This document shows positions 53,966 through 63,884 of a stretch of 64,000 nucleotides of DNA, one piece after another; position 1 is the stretch's first letter; each line of letters opens with the position of its first letter. Under the pieces are notes generated by a model that searched no databases, was not told where the DNA came from, and saw only the letters and a program-made list of their open reading frames with translations. The DNA is from Pelagibacteraceae bacterium AG-410-N23 (GTDB lineage: Bacteria > Pseudomonadota > Alphaproteobacteria > Pelagibacterales > Pelagibacteraceae): the NCBI GenBank assembly GCA_003215055.1, contig QCKW01000002.1, positions 37,501-101,500 on the forward strand, read 5' to 3'. Made by a program: the position numbers and the translations under genes.

Positions 53966-55525
53966 TTATTTTTGTTTAGAAATAAATTTCTCTACAAAAG
54001 GTTTAATTGTATTTTGAAATATATTTGATCTTCGCAGCATATCTTTGAGTCTTTGTTCCACAACAGACTCACTTTTTGACGTGAAAAAGCTTTTTATAGT
54101 TCTTAAAATTCTTTTTGGTCTTAAAATATATGATAGAGAGTATGAAATAATCATACCTAACATTCTATAAATATAAAGCTCATATCTACCAATAGATTCA
54201 TTATAAGAAATATTATTTGGGTATAAATTATAATGAGATAAACTTGCTAATGATAAAAAATATTCATCATTGACAACAATTTTTCCCTCTTTGTGTAACA
54301 TGTTGAACAATTCAGTTCCCGGGTAAGCATTAAAATAATAGGTTGGCACATCTTCAACTCCCATAATTGCAAATTTAATCTGTTGATAAAGAGTTTTATA
54401 TAGATCAATTCTTCTTTCGTTTGGAAAACCTATTATTAAGTTTGTTCTTACTGATATTCCCTGACTAATAGCATATTTAATTGACTGAGTCATATGAGAC
54501 AGTTTTATTTTTTTTTTTATTAGCTTTAAACTCTCCTTTGATCCACTTTCTGGAGCGTAAACTAAGTATTTTAAATTTGCTTGGGCCAAGGCTTTAAGAA
54601 CTTCTAAGTCCAATGCTTCACTCCTAGTTCCAGACGGTAAACTCCAATCTAAACTAATATTATTTTCTTTTAATTTTTTACAAAACTCTATAACCCAGTC
54701 CTTTCTTATAATTGCAGTCAGATCATAAAATTGTAATCCTGTTATTTTATATTTCATGATATAAAATTTAATTTGGTTTATTAAATCATCTATTTGTCTA
54801 AGATAATACCTTCTGCCATACATTAGTGGGTTAGAACAAAAAGTACATTCGTAAGGACAGCCTCTTGAAGCCATGATTGGCATATTTCTTCCTGAGCCTG
54901 GACCAAAGCTCACAGCATTATCTAAATAAGGTTCAATTTTAAAATTATCCCAGTCTGGCCAAGGCAGGTCATCGATGTGTTTTATTCTTTCTCTAAACTT
55001 ATTTTTTATAAATTTTCCATCTTTTAAGTAGGCAATACCATCTAAATCATCAATAGGCTCTTTATCTTTAATCTTAGAAATTATTTGTGACCATGTCTCC
55101 TCACCCTCTCCTGTAACTATATAGTCAATTCCTTTACAATCTTTTAAATTATATTCCGGAAGAGCAGTAGCATGTTCACCACCAACAATAATTTTAGCAT
55201 TTGGAAATCTTTCTTTTGTAGAGTTGATACAATCTCTAATGTATGGCCACTCATGAGAAAACATAGAAGAGATTCCAATTATTTCTGTTTGAGGATCAAT
55301 TAAGTTAAGCACCTCATTTAGTTCTAATCCATTTCCTTGTAATTTATATTCAGGAATTTTGAATGATTTATTTAAATTCATTCCTGAGGCATCTATTCCC
55401 GTAACAATCGCACCCCTTTTTTTTGCAACAGCAGATAAATAAGCAAGTCCAATAGGTGGAGTCGCTTCAGAGCCAATATCTCCTAGTGGAGCCACGAGAG
55501 CAAATCTAATTAAAGAAATATGCAT
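53966..55525 (-). CDS. B12-binding-domain radical SAM protein (BchE/HpnP-like class)
   Basis: 519 residues. The N-terminal cobalamin-binding Rossmann region has APLGDIGSEATPPIGLAYLSA, GIDASGMNL and IIVGGEHATALPEY; the radical SAM motif is ASRGCPYECTFCSNP (near residue 221), with ESGSKESLKLIKKK and NLIIGFPNE later. The C-terminal 80 residues lie outside the core and have hydrophobic segments (YRMLGMIISYSLSYIL). Family members methylate or cyclise lipids and cofactors. It is outside the main island but beside its boundary. It may need imported cobalamin, as I see no B12 synthesis genes here. Confidence 0.88.
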   Translation of the reverse strand: MHISLIRFALVAPLGDIGSEATPPIGLAYLSAVAKKRGAIVTGIDASGMNLNKSFKIPEYKLQGNGLELNEVLNLIDPQTEIIGISSMFSHEWPYIRDCINSTKERFPNAKIIVGGEHATALPEYNLKDCKGIDYIVTGEGEETWSQIISKIKDKEPIDDLDGIAYLKDGKFIKNKFRERIKHIDDLPWPDWDNFKIEPYLDNAVSFGPGSGRNMPIMASRGCPYECTFCSNPLMYGRRYYLRQIDDLINQIKFYIMKYKITGLQFYDLTAIIRKDWVIEFCKKLKENNISLDWSLPSGTRSEALDLEVLKALAQANLKYLVYAPESGSKESLKLIKKKIKLSHMTQSIKYAISQGISVRTNLIIGFPNERRIDLYKTLYQQIKFAIMGVEDVPTYYFNAYPGTELFNMLHKEGKIVVNDEYFLSLASLSHYNLYPNNISYNESIGRYELYIYRMLGMIISYSLSYILRPKRILRTIKSFFTSKSESVVEQRLKDMLRRSNIFQNTIKPFVEKFISKQK

Positions 55526-55609
55526 TTTAGCACTTTAACCCAAGAATAAAGAAAAAAAAATATTAAACAAAATTTTATTTAATAAGATAAGCAGTATTTC
55601 AAGGTAAAT

Positions 55610-55686
<77 letters not shown>

Positions 55687-55692
55687 TTATAA

Positions 55693-55899
55693 TTAAATTC
55701 TATTTTTTAGTTTATTTAATTTTTTAACTCTTTTAATATTTTCTTGTAGAATTCTTTTTTTCTTTTCAGACGGTTTTTCATAGGTATTTTTAAGTTTAAT
55801 AATTTTAAAAAAACCATCTCTTTGAAGTTTTCTTTTTAAAACTCTAAGAGCCTGTTCAACATTGTTATCTTTAACGTCTATTTTAATAAATACCTCCAA
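55693..55899 (-). CDS. rpsU: Ribosomal protein bS21
   Basis: 68 residues. KDNNVEQALRVLKRKLQRDG and NTYEKPSEKKKRI are S21 signatures; the tail is lysine/arginine rich. The start appears to be TTG at 55899; a GGAGG overlaps codons 2-3 and would sit 5 bases before an ATT at codon 5, so a later non-standard start is possible. Lengths of other S21 proteins do not decide between them. It sits just upstream of tRNA-fMet on the same strand. Confidence 0.9.
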   Translation of the reverse strand: MEVFIKIDVKDNNVEQALRVLKRKLQRDGFFKIIKLKNTYEKPSEKKKRILQENIKRVKKLNKLKNRI

Positions 55900-55960
55900 A
55901 AAAATGATTAGTTATCACCTTTATAATTTTATGTCTATAAATTTTATCCATAAGTACAAT

Positions 55961-56530
55961 TTATTTAATTTGATTTTGTTTTTCTCTCTCTTTTTTCTCT
56001 CTTTTAATTCTTCTTTCAGCTTTTTCAATTGCAGCAACAAGGTCCTTTTGAGTAAATAAATTTAATGCAACAGGATCTTTGGGGTTTAAATTATTGTAGT
56101 TCCAATAGCTCTTATTTCTTATTGCTGAAACGGAGTTTTTTGTAATACCAACTAGCTTTGCAATTTGGGAATCTTTAAGAATGTTATGTTGTTTAATCAG
56201 CCAAAGCGCCGAGTCAGGTTTGTCTTGTCTTTTGGATAAAGGAATATATCTTTTAATTTTTTTTTCTGAATGAGAGATTTCAATATCTGTTCCTTTTATC
56301 TTTAAAGCTCTATTGTGATCTTTCGAACATAATTCAATTTCCTCTCTAGAAAGTTGACCTGAAATTATCGGATTATAAGCTTTAATTCCTTTAGCAACCT
56401 CTCCATCAGCAATACCTTGAATTTCCACTTCATGGAGGTTACAAAAATTTGCAATTTGTTTAAAAGTCAACGTTGTATTTTCTACAAGCCAAACAGCTGT
56501 TGCCATTGGCATTAAAGGTGCGTTAGACAT
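55961..56530 (-). CDS. trcR: DUF1013-family cell-cycle transcriptional regulator (TrcR-like)
   Basis: 189 residues. MPMATAVWLVENTTLTFKQI, CNLHEVEIQGIADGEVAKGI and PDSALWLIKQHNILKDSQI match the alphaproteobacterial DUF1013 family, whose Caulobacter member TrcR is a transcription factor of the cell cycle. Two helix-turn-helix-like segments are visible (TFKQIANFCNL and KDSQIAKLVGITKNSVSAI). The end is a charged coiled region RRIKREKKERE. Its ATG region overlaps the stop of rpmE by 1 base, so the two are coupled. Confidence 0.85.
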   Translation of the reverse strand: MSNAPLMPMATAVWLVENTTLTFKQIANFCNLHEVEIQGIADGEVAKGIKAYNPIISGQLSREEIELCSKDHNRALKIKGTDIEISHSEKKIKRYIPLSKRQDKPDSALWLIKQHNILKDSQIAKLVGITKNSVSAIRNKSYWNYNNLNPKDPVALNLFTQKDLVAAIEKAERRIKREKKEREKQNQIK

Positions 56531-56760
56531 TATTTATTCTTATTTGATTTAAAATTCTGAAATTTTTTATTGAACTTACTAATTCTACCCTTATCCATTA
56601 ATTTTTGTTTGCCGCCAGTCCATGCAGCATGTGATTTAGGATCAATTTCTAACTTTAACAAATCACCCTCAGAACCCCAAGTAGATTTAGTTTCAAAATG
56701 CGTACCATCTGTCATTTCTACTTTAATTTGATGGTAGTTAGGATGTATATTTTTTTTCAT
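56530..56760 (-). CDS. rpmE: Ribosomal protein bL31
   Basis: 76 residues. [19 protein letters not shown] is the L31 start; [33 protein letters not shown] fits the L31 body, with THPxxTG-type end altered to HAAWTGG. The CxxC zinc pair of some L31 forms is absent ([10 protein letters not shown]), as in other alphaproteobacteria. It overlaps the TrcR-like gene by 1 base and is 34 bases from suhB. Confidence 0.92.
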   Translation of the reverse strand: MKKNIHPNYHQIKVEMTDGTHFETKSTWGSEGDLLKLEIDPKSHAAWTGGKQKLMDKGRISKFNKKFQNFKSNKNK

Positions 56761-56794
56761 GCGAGATTTATAGCAAAAGAATATTTTAAAACAA

Positions 56795-57535
56795 TTAAAA
56801 GTTATTAAGTTTTTCTAACATTTTTTCATTTATATCAGTGCTTGAAGCTATAACTTTTAAATTTTCATTGATTGAAAGGTCTATTCTATTAATTAATCCT
56901 CCAGCCTCTTTAATTAAAATAATTCCAGCAGCTATATCCCATAAATTTAAGTTATTTTGAAAATAACCATCGTATCTTCCTGATGCGACATAGGCCATAT
57001 CCAATGCTGCACATCCAGATTTTCTATAAGGAAGCTCAATTTCTCTATTTAATTTTCCACCAGTAACAAACAAACACTCATTAAGGTCATTTTTTTTTGA
57101 AACTCTTATTCGATGATTATTAAAAAAAGCACCATTATTTTTTTCTGCATAAAACATTTCATTTTTAATAGGATCAAAAATTAATCCTGAAATTATTTCA
57201 TTTTCTGATTTATGTGCAATTGAAATTGCAAAATGAGGTATTCCATGTAAAAAATTTACCGTTCCGTCTATTGGATCAATTATCCAAGTATTATTTTTGT
57301 CTTTATTAATCTTAATTCCATTCTCTTCAGTTATAAAAGAATAATTTGGTCTAGCTTTTTTAAGTTCTTCTATAATAATTTTTTCTACCTTAATGTCAGC
57401 ATTAGTTACAAAGTCAGTAGGCCCTTTCTTTTTAACTTGCAATTTTTCAATTTCACCAAAATCTCTTACAAGCACTTTAGATGCCTTTTCACTTGCTTTT
57501 ATCATAATATTTAAGTTTGCAGAAATTGAATTCAT
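56795..57535 (-). CDS. suhB: Inositol monophosphatase family protein
   Basis: 246 residues. Metal site motifs: EENG near residue 69, [19 protein letters not shown] near residue 82, and [17 protein letters not shown] near residue 197. It is a Mg-dependent phosphatase for inositol phosphate or related sugar phosphates, and SuhB also acts in rRNA antitermination in other bacteria. It lies 4 bases after efp on the same strand. Confidence 0.93.
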   Translation of the reverse strand: MNSISANLNIMIKASEKASKVLVRDFGEIEKLQVKKKGPTDFVTNADIKVEKIIIEELKKARPNYSFITEENGIKINKDKNNTWIIDPIDGTVNFLHGIPHFAISIAHKSENEIISGLIFDPIKNEMFYAEKNNGAFFNNHRIRVSKKNDLNECLFVTGGKLNREIELPYRKSGCAALDMAYVASGRYDGYFQNNLNLWDIAAGIILIKEAGGLINRIDLSINENLKVIASSTDINEKMLEKLNNF

Positions 57536-57539
57536 GAGT

Positions 57540-58100
57540 TCAGATTTTTTTTATATATTCTAAATTTCGAGTATCTATAATTACTTCATCATCCACCTCA
57601 ATGAATGGAGGCACTTGAATATTTAGTCCGTTATTTAAAGTTGCCGGCTTATATGATGATGATACTGTTTGCCCCTTCAATGCAACATCAGTCTCTTTTA
57701 TTTTACATGTGACTTGATTTGGTAAATCTACTGTAATGGGTGTATCATTATAAATACTTATAGTAACCTCTAAGTTTTCAGTAAGTAATTTACCCTTTTC
57801 TCCAATAATTGCTTTTTTTATTTCTATTTGTTCAAAAGATTTGGGCTCCATGAAAATATAATTATTTTCATCCTCAAATAAAAAATTATGTTTTATTTCA
57901 TCTAACGAGGCTTTTTCGACAGTTTCGTTAGATCGAAATCTTTCATTTAATTTTGTATTTTTGTTTACACTTTTCATTTCAACTTGTGCAAAGGCACCAC
58001 CTTTTCCAGGTTTTACATGTTGAGTCTTTATAACTTGCCATAAATCATCTTTGTATTCTAAAAGCATGCCAACTCTAATTTCACTAGCATTTATTTTCAT
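57540..58100 (-). CDS. efp: Translation elongation factor P
   Basis: 186 residues, standard. The tip loop HVKPGKGGAFAQVE has Lys33 at the site modified in many EF-P proteins; the OB domains show VEKASLDEIKHNFLFEDENNYIFMEPKSFEQI and VDLPNQVTCKI. It rescues ribosomes stalled at polyproline. It overlaps thiE by 4 bases. Which modification enzyme, if any, acts on Lys33 cannot be seen. Confidence 0.97.
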   Translation of the reverse strand: MKINASEIRVGMLLEYKDDLWQVIKTQHVKPGKGGAFAQVEMKSVNKNTKLNERFRSNETVEKASLDEIKHNFLFEDENNYIFMEPKSFEQIEIKKAIIGEKGKLLTENLEVTISIYNDTPITVDLPNQVTCKIKETDVALKGQTVSSSYKPATLNNGLNIQVPPFIEVDDEVIIDTRNLEYIKKI

Positions 58101-58711
58101 CTTAGTTTTTTAATTGCTTCTACTGGTTTAAGTTTTTTATTATTCCAAATGTAACCTGAGATAGCTAAAAAGTTCGCTTTATTCAATAGAAGTTTTTTAT
58201 AATTTTCAAAATTAACACCCCCAATAGCAACTATAGGAATTTTTGTGATCTTTCTGGCTTTTTTAAGTAGATTGATTGATGCTTTAAATTTTACTTTTTT
58301 GGTTTTTGAAGAATTGAAAGCTCCGAAGGCTAAATAATTAGCTTTATTTTTTATTGCAATTTTTGCTAATCTTAATGAGTTATGACAAGTAATACCTATT
58401 ATCTTATTTCCAATTAATTTTCTTGCTTTAATAATATTCATATCTTTTTGTCCTAAGTGACAGCCATCAGCATCCAATTTTTTTACAAGATAAACATCAT
58501 CATTAATTAAAAATTTAACATTAAACTTTTTACATATTTTTTTAACTTTTTTTCCAATTATCAATTTTTTTTTGAAAGAAATTTTTTTAAGCCTAAGTTG
58601 AAATAGACTAACCTTATTTTGTTTTAAAACTTTTATTAAATCACTAATAAAAGACTTGTTTATTTTGCTTGGCGAGATTAAATAAATAAATTTTTTTTTA
58701 TTAAATTTCAA
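58097..58711 (-). CDS. thiE: Thiamine-phosphate synthase (ThiE/TenI family)
   Basis: 204 residues. LFQLRLKK is the ThiE QLR motif; FLINDDVYLVKKLDADGCHLGQKD near residue 68 holds the HLGQ signature; GITCHNSL, YLAFGAFNSSKTK and IPIVAIGGVN follow. It joins thiazole phosphate and HMP pyrophosphate to thiamine phosphate. Several lysine substitutions make it divergent, and TenI-type relatives cannot be excluded. It overlaps fbaB by 11 bases and efp by 4. Confidence 0.85.
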   Translation of the reverse strand: MKFNKKKFIYLISPSKINKSFISDLIKVLKQNKVSLFQLRLKKISFKKKLIIGKKVKKICKKFNVKFLINDDVYLVKKLDADGCHLGQKDMNIIKARKLIGNKIIGITCHNSLRLAKIAIKNKANYLAFGAFNSSKTKKVKFKASINLLKKARKITKIPIVAIGGVNFENYKKLLLNKANFLAISGYIWNNKKLKPVEAIKKLR

Positions 58712-59708
58712 GATCTTTAGACCATTTTCCTTGAGCAGCCAAGGTATTCATTTTTGCCCGATGGTTAAAAACCTTTTGAGTTCCTTCAATATTTTTAATG
58801 TCTTTTGACCAAAATTTTAAGGCACTTTGTTGGAGAGCTCTTCCATAAGAATAACTCATTATAAAATTAGTATCATTATGCTTATTAATTAAATTTAAGT
58901 TTTCTGTTGCTTCTATTTCAGATTGCCCACCAGATAAGAAAGCAATTCCAGGAACTTCTGAGGGAACAGAGTTTTTTAAACATTTTAATGTTAATTTTGC
59001 AACTTCTTCATTTGAAATTTTGTCTTCAGATTTATTTCCTGCCAAGATCATATTAGGCTTTAGTATAATTCCTCTTAAATCTACTTTATGTAAGATCAAT
59101 TCTTCAAAACATTTTTTGATTACTTCGGAGGTTTTTTCGTAACATTCCTTTGCAGAATGCTCACCATCCATCAAAACTTCAGGCTCTACTATAGGAACCA
59201 TGTTACATTCTTGAACTAGTGAAGAGTATCTTGCCAATGCATGAGCATTAGATTGTATCGACAACCTACTTGGAAAATTTTTTGTAATACTATAAACACC
59301 ACGCCATTTTGTAAATTTTGCCCCAAGCTTGAAGTATTCTTTTAATCTTTCTCTTAATCCATCTAAGCCCTCTGTAATTTTTTCATCTGGAGATCCAGCC
59401 AAAACTTTTGCACCAGTATCAACTTTTATACCTGGACAAGCACCTGTTTCTGAAATTAATTCTGGAATTTTATTTTTTTTTGAGGAAACTTGTTTGATTG
59501 TTTCATCATATAGTATTACTCCCCCAATACACTCAGTCATACTTGATGCACTGAAAAGAGTTTCTCTAAATAATAATCTATTTTCTGGAGTCGATGGAAC
59601 ATTAACACCGTCTAATCTCTTCGTCATTGTTCCAGTGCTTTCATCAGCGGCTAAAATTCCCTTTCCATTTTCGAGAATTTTTAATGCTATATTATTTAAT
59701 TCAGACAT
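58701..59708 (-). CDS. fbaB: Fructose-bisphosphate aldolase class I
   Basis: 335 residues with the eukaryotic-type class I layout: ILAADESTGTMTKRL near residue 18, FTKWRGVYSI near residue 131, EPEVLMDGEHS, GIILKPNMIL with the Schiff-base lysine near residue 215, and FLSGGQSE near residue 258. It splits fructose 1,6-bisphosphate without metal. It follows pgk by 1 base and overlaps thiE by 11 bases; part of the tkt-gap-pgk-fbaB run. Confidence 0.95.
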   Translation of the reverse strand: MSELNNIALKILENGKGILAADESTGTMTKRLDGVNVPSTPENRLLFRETLFSASSMTECIGGVILYDETIKQVSSKKNKIPELISETGACPGIKVDTGAKVLAGSPDEKITEGLDGLRERLKEYFKLGAKFTKWRGVYSITKNFPSRLSIQSNAHALARYSSLVQECNMVPIVEPEVLMDGEHSAKECYEKTSEVIKKCFEELILHKVDLRGIILKPNMILAGNKSEDKISNEEVAKLTLKCLKNSVPSEVPGIAFLSGGQSEIEATENLNLINKHNDTNFIMSYSYGRALQQSALKFWSKDIKNIEGTQKVFNHRAKMNTLAAQGKWSKDLEI

Positions 59709-59709
59709 T

Positions 59710-60888
59710 TTAATTTAAGGCTTTTATACCAGGAAGCTCTTTTCCTTCAAGATATTCTAAAAATGCTCCACCAGCAGTTGAAACAAAGTCAAAATCTTTA
59801 ATTAGATTTATTTGGTTTATTAAAGCTATTGTGTCCCCACCACCTACAACAGAGTAGATTGAACCATCTCTATTTTTTTTTGTAATTGTTTTTGCAATTT
59901 CATAACTTCCATTAGCAAAATTTGGATTTTCGAAATAACCTGCTGGACCATTCCATAGAATTGTTTTACTTATTTTAATAATATCTTTGATTTTTTTAAT
60001 TGTTTTTGGGCCAATATCTAAGATTAAATCATCGTCTGTAATGTTACTTAATTCTTTGATTTTTGATTTATCGTTCATATTTTTTCCCACCAAAACATCC
60101 TCTGGGAAAATAAGTTTGCAAGAACTGTCCTCTAAAGTTTCAAAAATTTCTTTTATTTCATTTTTACAATTTTCTTCTTTAATTGATTTTCCTATATTAT
60201 TACCTTTATAGCTGATAATATTGTTAGCCATTCCACCAACAATTATAATGTTATCAAATTTTGGAATTAAATTTTTAATTATTCCAATTTTTGTTGAAAT
60301 CTTTGAGCCTCCAATAATACATGTAATTGGTTTTTCAATCTCTGTTGTTACTTTTTTTAGAGCATTTATTTCTGTTTTTAATTGTAAGCCAGCAAATGAA
60401 GGAAGAAATTCTGTTATTTTACATACAGATGCATGAGCTCTATGAGAGCAGGAAAATGCATCATTTACATAATAATCAGCAAAGCTAGCTAAATGTTTTG
60501 CAAAAGACTTATCATTTTCTTCCTCTTCTTTATAAAATCTGATGTTTTCTAAAAAGACTATTTGATCTAGAGGATTTTTAAATAAATCTTCTTTTTTTAA
60601 ATTAAAAATATTATCATTAAATAACTTAATTTTTTTTTTAATTTTTTTCTCTAAATTTTCGCAAATTGGTTTTAGTGAAAGAATTTTATTTATCTTGCCT
60701 TTTGGTCTTCCGACATGAGAGATAATTATAATTTTTGCTTTTTTTTTAATTAAAAAATTAATAATAGGTACAATCTTGTTAATTCTGGTCTCATCAGTGA
60801 TAAAACCATCTTTCAATGGAACATTTAAATCTAGTCTTAATAAAATTTTTTTTTGACTAAGATTTTCTTGATCTTTGATACTATTCAT
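59710..60888 (-). CDS. pgk: Phosphoglycerate kinase
   Basis: 392 residues, normal. LLRLDLNVPLKDGFITDETRI, ISHVGRPKG, NDAFSCSHRAHASVCKI, GGSKISTKIG, and VGGGDTIALI are all PGK motifs. It transfers the acyl phosphate of 1,3-bisphosphoglycerate to ADP or runs in reverse for gluconeogenesis. It shares one base with gap (60888) and ends 1 base before fbaB. Confidence 0.97.
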   Translation of the reverse strand: MNSIKDQENLSQKKILLRLDLNVPLKDGFITDETRINKIVPIINFLIKKKAKIIIISHVGRPKGKINKILSLKPICENLEKKIKKKIKLFNDNIFNLKKEDLFKNPLDQIVFLENIRFYKEEEENDKSFAKHLASFADYYVNDAFSCSHRAHASVCKITEFLPSFAGLQLKTEINALKKVTTEIEKPITCIIGGSKISTKIGIIKNLIPKFDNIIIVGGMANNIISYKGNNIGKSIKEENCKNEIKEIFETLEDSSCKLIFPEDVLVGKNMNDKSKIKELSNITDDDLILDIGPKTIKKIKDIIKISKTILWNGPAGYFENPNFANGSYEIAKTITKKNRDGSIYSVVGGGDTIALINQINLIKDFDFVSTAGGAFLEYLEGKELPGIKALN

Positions 60889-61889
60889 TAAGAATTTTTA
60901 TGAAGATACTCAACTATATCACACATCCTATTAGAAAAACCCCATTCATTATCATACCAAGCTGAAATTTTACCCATATTTTTTCCAATTACATTTGTTA
61001 AACTCGCATCAACAATTGAAGAGGCAGGATTGTGATTAAAGTCTATGGATACAAGCTTTTCTTTGGTGATCTCAAGAATCTTATTTTTTTTACTATAGTT
61101 TTGAAATGCTGAATTAATTTTTTCAACACTTAAATCTTTTTTTGTACAAAAAATAAGCTCAACTAATGAAACATTTGGAGTAGGAACTCTCATCGCAACT
61201 CCTTCTAATTTTCCTTTAAGAGAAGGGATAATTTCACCAATCGCTTTGGAAGCACCAGTCGAAGTCGGTACTATTGATTGGCTAGCAGAACGAGCTCTTC
61301 TTGGATCTTTATGAGAATTATCCAAGATCCTTTGATCACTTGTAAACGCGTGGATTGTTGTCATAAAACCTTTTTCAATCTCAAAATTTTCATTCAAAAC
61401 ATGAGCAACTGGAGCAAGACAATTTGTTGTGCATGACGCAGCAGAAATTATTTTATCATTTTTTTTCAGTTCTGACTCATTTACCCCAAACACAATAGTT
61501 TTATCAGCATTTTTACAAGGAGCAGAAACAATAACTTTTTTTGCCCCGTTACTTAAGTGTGGTTCTAATTTTTCTTTAGCATTAAATTTGCCAGTGCATT
61601 CAAAAACATAATCAACATCGTATTTTTTCCAATTAATATTATTTAAATCCGTTTCTTGACTAAATGTGATTTTATTGTTGTTGATGATTAAATGGTTTTT
61701 ATCAAAGCCTATGTTTGCGTTGAATTTTCCATGAATTGAATCATATTTTAATAGAGTAGAACAAATTTCAGAATTTGTTCTATTATTAATATGTTTGATC
61801 TCAATATTTTTACTATTACCCTCTATTATGGAACGAATAACCATTCTTCCTATTCTACCCATTCCATTTATTCCAATTTTTATTTTCAT
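60888..61889 (-). CDS. gap: Glyceraldehyde-3-phosphate dehydrogenase
   Basis: 333 residues. NAD motif [17 protein letters not shown]; catalytic Cys153 in [27 protein letters not shown] and [12 protein letters not shown] near the end. Length and motifs are those of a type I GAPDH. Overlaps tkt by 4 bases, pgk by 1 base. The cofactor preference (NAD or NADP) cannot be told with certainty. Confidence 0.97.
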   Translation of the reverse strand: MKIKIGINGMGRIGRMVIRSIIEGNSKNIEIKHINNRTNSEICSTLLKYDSIHGKFNANIGFDKNHLIINNNKITFSQETDLNNINWKKYDVDYVFECTGKFNAKEKLEPHLSNGAKKVIVSAPCKNADKTIVFGVNESELKKNDKIISAASCTTNCLAPVAHVLNENFEIEKGFMTTIHAFTSDQRILDNSHKDPRRARSASQSIVPTSTGASKAIGEIIPSLKGKLEGVAMRVPTPNVSLVELIFCTKKDLSVEKINSAFQNYSKKNKILEITKEKLVSIDFNHNPASSIVDASLTNVIGKNMGKISAWYDNEWGFSNRMCDIVEYLHKNS

Positions 61890-63829
61890 AATTTTTCTTT
61901 AATTCTTTTAACTATATTTTCTGTATTCAATTCAAAGTAATTGTAAATTTCTTTATATGGTGCACTTTTTCCAAATTCGTTAATCCCAAAATTTAATCCA
62001 TTTGTACCGGTGTATTTTTTCCAAAAATTTGTTTCTGATGCTTCTATAGATACAACCAGGTCTGTTTCTTTTAAGATCTTATTTTTATAGTCTACGCTTT
62101 GTTGGTCAAATAATTCATGACAGGGCATTGATATTATTTTGGAATAAATGCCATCTGTGGCCAATTTATGACCTACTTCACTTGCTAAACTAGTTTCTGA
62201 TCCAGTGGCTAAAATTGTTACGCTTATATTCTCCCCAGTTCTTAAAATTTCATAAGCACCAAAAGAAGATTCATTTTTAGAAGAACTTGCAAGTCTCAAT
62301 GGATTAACTCCTTGTCTAGTTAAAGCGATAACACTAGGAGTTTCTTTACTTTCAAGTGCTATTTGCCAGCATTCGAAAGTTTCAATTGTATCCGAAGGTC
62401 TAAAAACATTTAAATTTGGAATAGATCTTAAACTTGTTAATTGTTCAATTGGTTGATGTGTTGGACCATCTTCACCTAACCCAATCGAGTCATGCGTAAA
62501 TACATATATAACTCTTTGTTTCATCATTGCTGCTAGTCTTATCGAAGGTTTACAGTAGTCACTGAATATTAAAAATGTACCACCATAGGGAATTAAATTA
62601 CTATGCAATGCTATACCATTCATTATTCCACACATTGCGTGTTCCCTAACTCCATAGTGAATATAGTTCCCAGAAAAATTACCAGGTTTAATAATTTTGT
62701 GACCTTTAGTTTTTGTATTATTTGATCCAGCCAGATCAGCTGAGCCACCAATTAAATTTGGAAGTTTTGCTACAATATTTAAAAACATTTCAGATGACTT
62801 TCTGGTTGCTATTGGTTTCGAATTTTTTAAATAGTCATTTTTTGTTTTTTCAATTAAATTCTTTAATGAGTTTAAACCTTTAATCTTAGACAGGATTTTT
62901 TTATATTTAACTTCATGTTTTTTTGCTTCTTGTGAAGCTTTTTCTCCGATTTTTTTCCATTCATTTAATAATTCGTCAGGAATCTTAAAAGGTTCATAAT
63001 TCCATTTAAGTTTTTTTCTTACTAATTTTATTTCATCTTCACCCAATGGGCTTCCATGCGATGAAGCTTTGCCGCTTTTATTTGGAGATCCATAACCAAT
63101 TGTTGTTTTACAAGAAATTGCAAAAGGTCTACTAGAATTTTGAGCTTTTTTAAGAGCTTTTGATATTTCTTTGTAATTATGACCATCAATCTTTAAATAA
63201 TTCCAACCGTAACTTTTAAACCTTTTTTCATGATTGTCCGAAACTGCTAAATTAGTTGGACCATCAATAGAGATAGAATTATTATCAAACAACAGAATAA
63301 GATTTTTTAATTTCAAATGTCCAGCCAAGCTTAGGGCTTCATGACTTATTCCTTCCATTAGGCAACCATCGCCAGCTAGAACATAGGTTTTATGATTTAT
63401 AATTTTTTTTCCAAATTTTTTTTTAAGAATTTCCTCTGCTAATGCAAATCCAACTGCATTAGATATTCCCTGTCCTAATGGTCCAGTAGTAGTTTCTATT
63501 CCTGAGCTAGGGTGAAATTCAGGATGTCCAGCACAAATTGAGTCTATCTGTCTAAATTTTTTAATATCATCTAGTGAAACACTTTTATATCCTGTTAGAT
63601 ATAAAAGCGAGTAAAGCAACATAGATCCGTGACCCGCTGATAGAACAAATCTGTCTCTATTTATCCAATCTGGATTTTTTGGATTAAATTTTAAAAAATC
63701 TTTAAAAAGTACTGTTGCAACATCTGCCATACCCATGGGCATTCCTGGATGTCCAGAATTGGCTTTCTGAACGGCATCAATAGACAAAAACCTAATGCAA
63801 TTAGTTAATTCTCTATATAGTTTACTCAA
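61886..63829 (-). CDS. tkt: Transketolase
   Basis: 647 residues. Thiamine-diphosphate motif [32 protein letters not shown] near residue 152; [20 protein letters not shown] near the start; [26 protein letters not shown] and [20 protein letters not shown] are standard. It moves two-carbon units between sugar phosphates. First gene of the glycolysis/pentose run; 55 bases separate it from a divergent gene. Confidence 0.97.
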   Translation of the reverse strand: MSKLYRELTNCIRFLSIDAVQKANSGHPGMPMGMADVATVLFKDFLKFNPKNPDWINRDRFVLSAGHGSMLLYSLLYLTGYKSVSLDDIKKFRQIDSICAGHPEFHPSSGIETTTGPLGQGISNAVGFALAEEILKKKFGKKIINHKTYVLAGDGCLMEGISHEALSLAGHLKLKNLILLFDNNSISIDGPTNLAVSDNHEKRFKSYGWNYLKIDGHNYKEISKALKKAQNSSRPFAISCKTTIGYGSPNKSGKASSHGSPLGEDEIKLVRKKLKWNYEPFKIPDELLNEWKKIGEKASQEAKKHEVKYKKILSKIKGLNSLKNLIEKTKNDYLKNSKPIATRKSSEMFLNIVAKLPNLIGGSADLAGSNNTKTKGHKIIKPGNFSGNYIHYGVREHAMCGIMNGIALHSNLIPYGGTFLIFSDYCKPSIRLAAMMKQRVIYVFTHDSIGLGEDGPTHQPIEQLTSLRSIPNLNVFRPSDTIETFECWQIALESKETPSVIALTRQGVNPLRLASSSKNESSFGAYEILRTGENISVTILATGSETSLASEVGHKLATDGIYSKIISMPCHELFDQQSVDYKNKILKETDLVVSIEASETNFWKKYTGTNGLNFGINEFGKSAPYKEIYNYFELNTENIVKRIKEKL

Positions 63830-63884
63830 AATTATCCTGTCTAGACTAAGAAGATTCTATTTAATAATATAGTCGTATATATAT

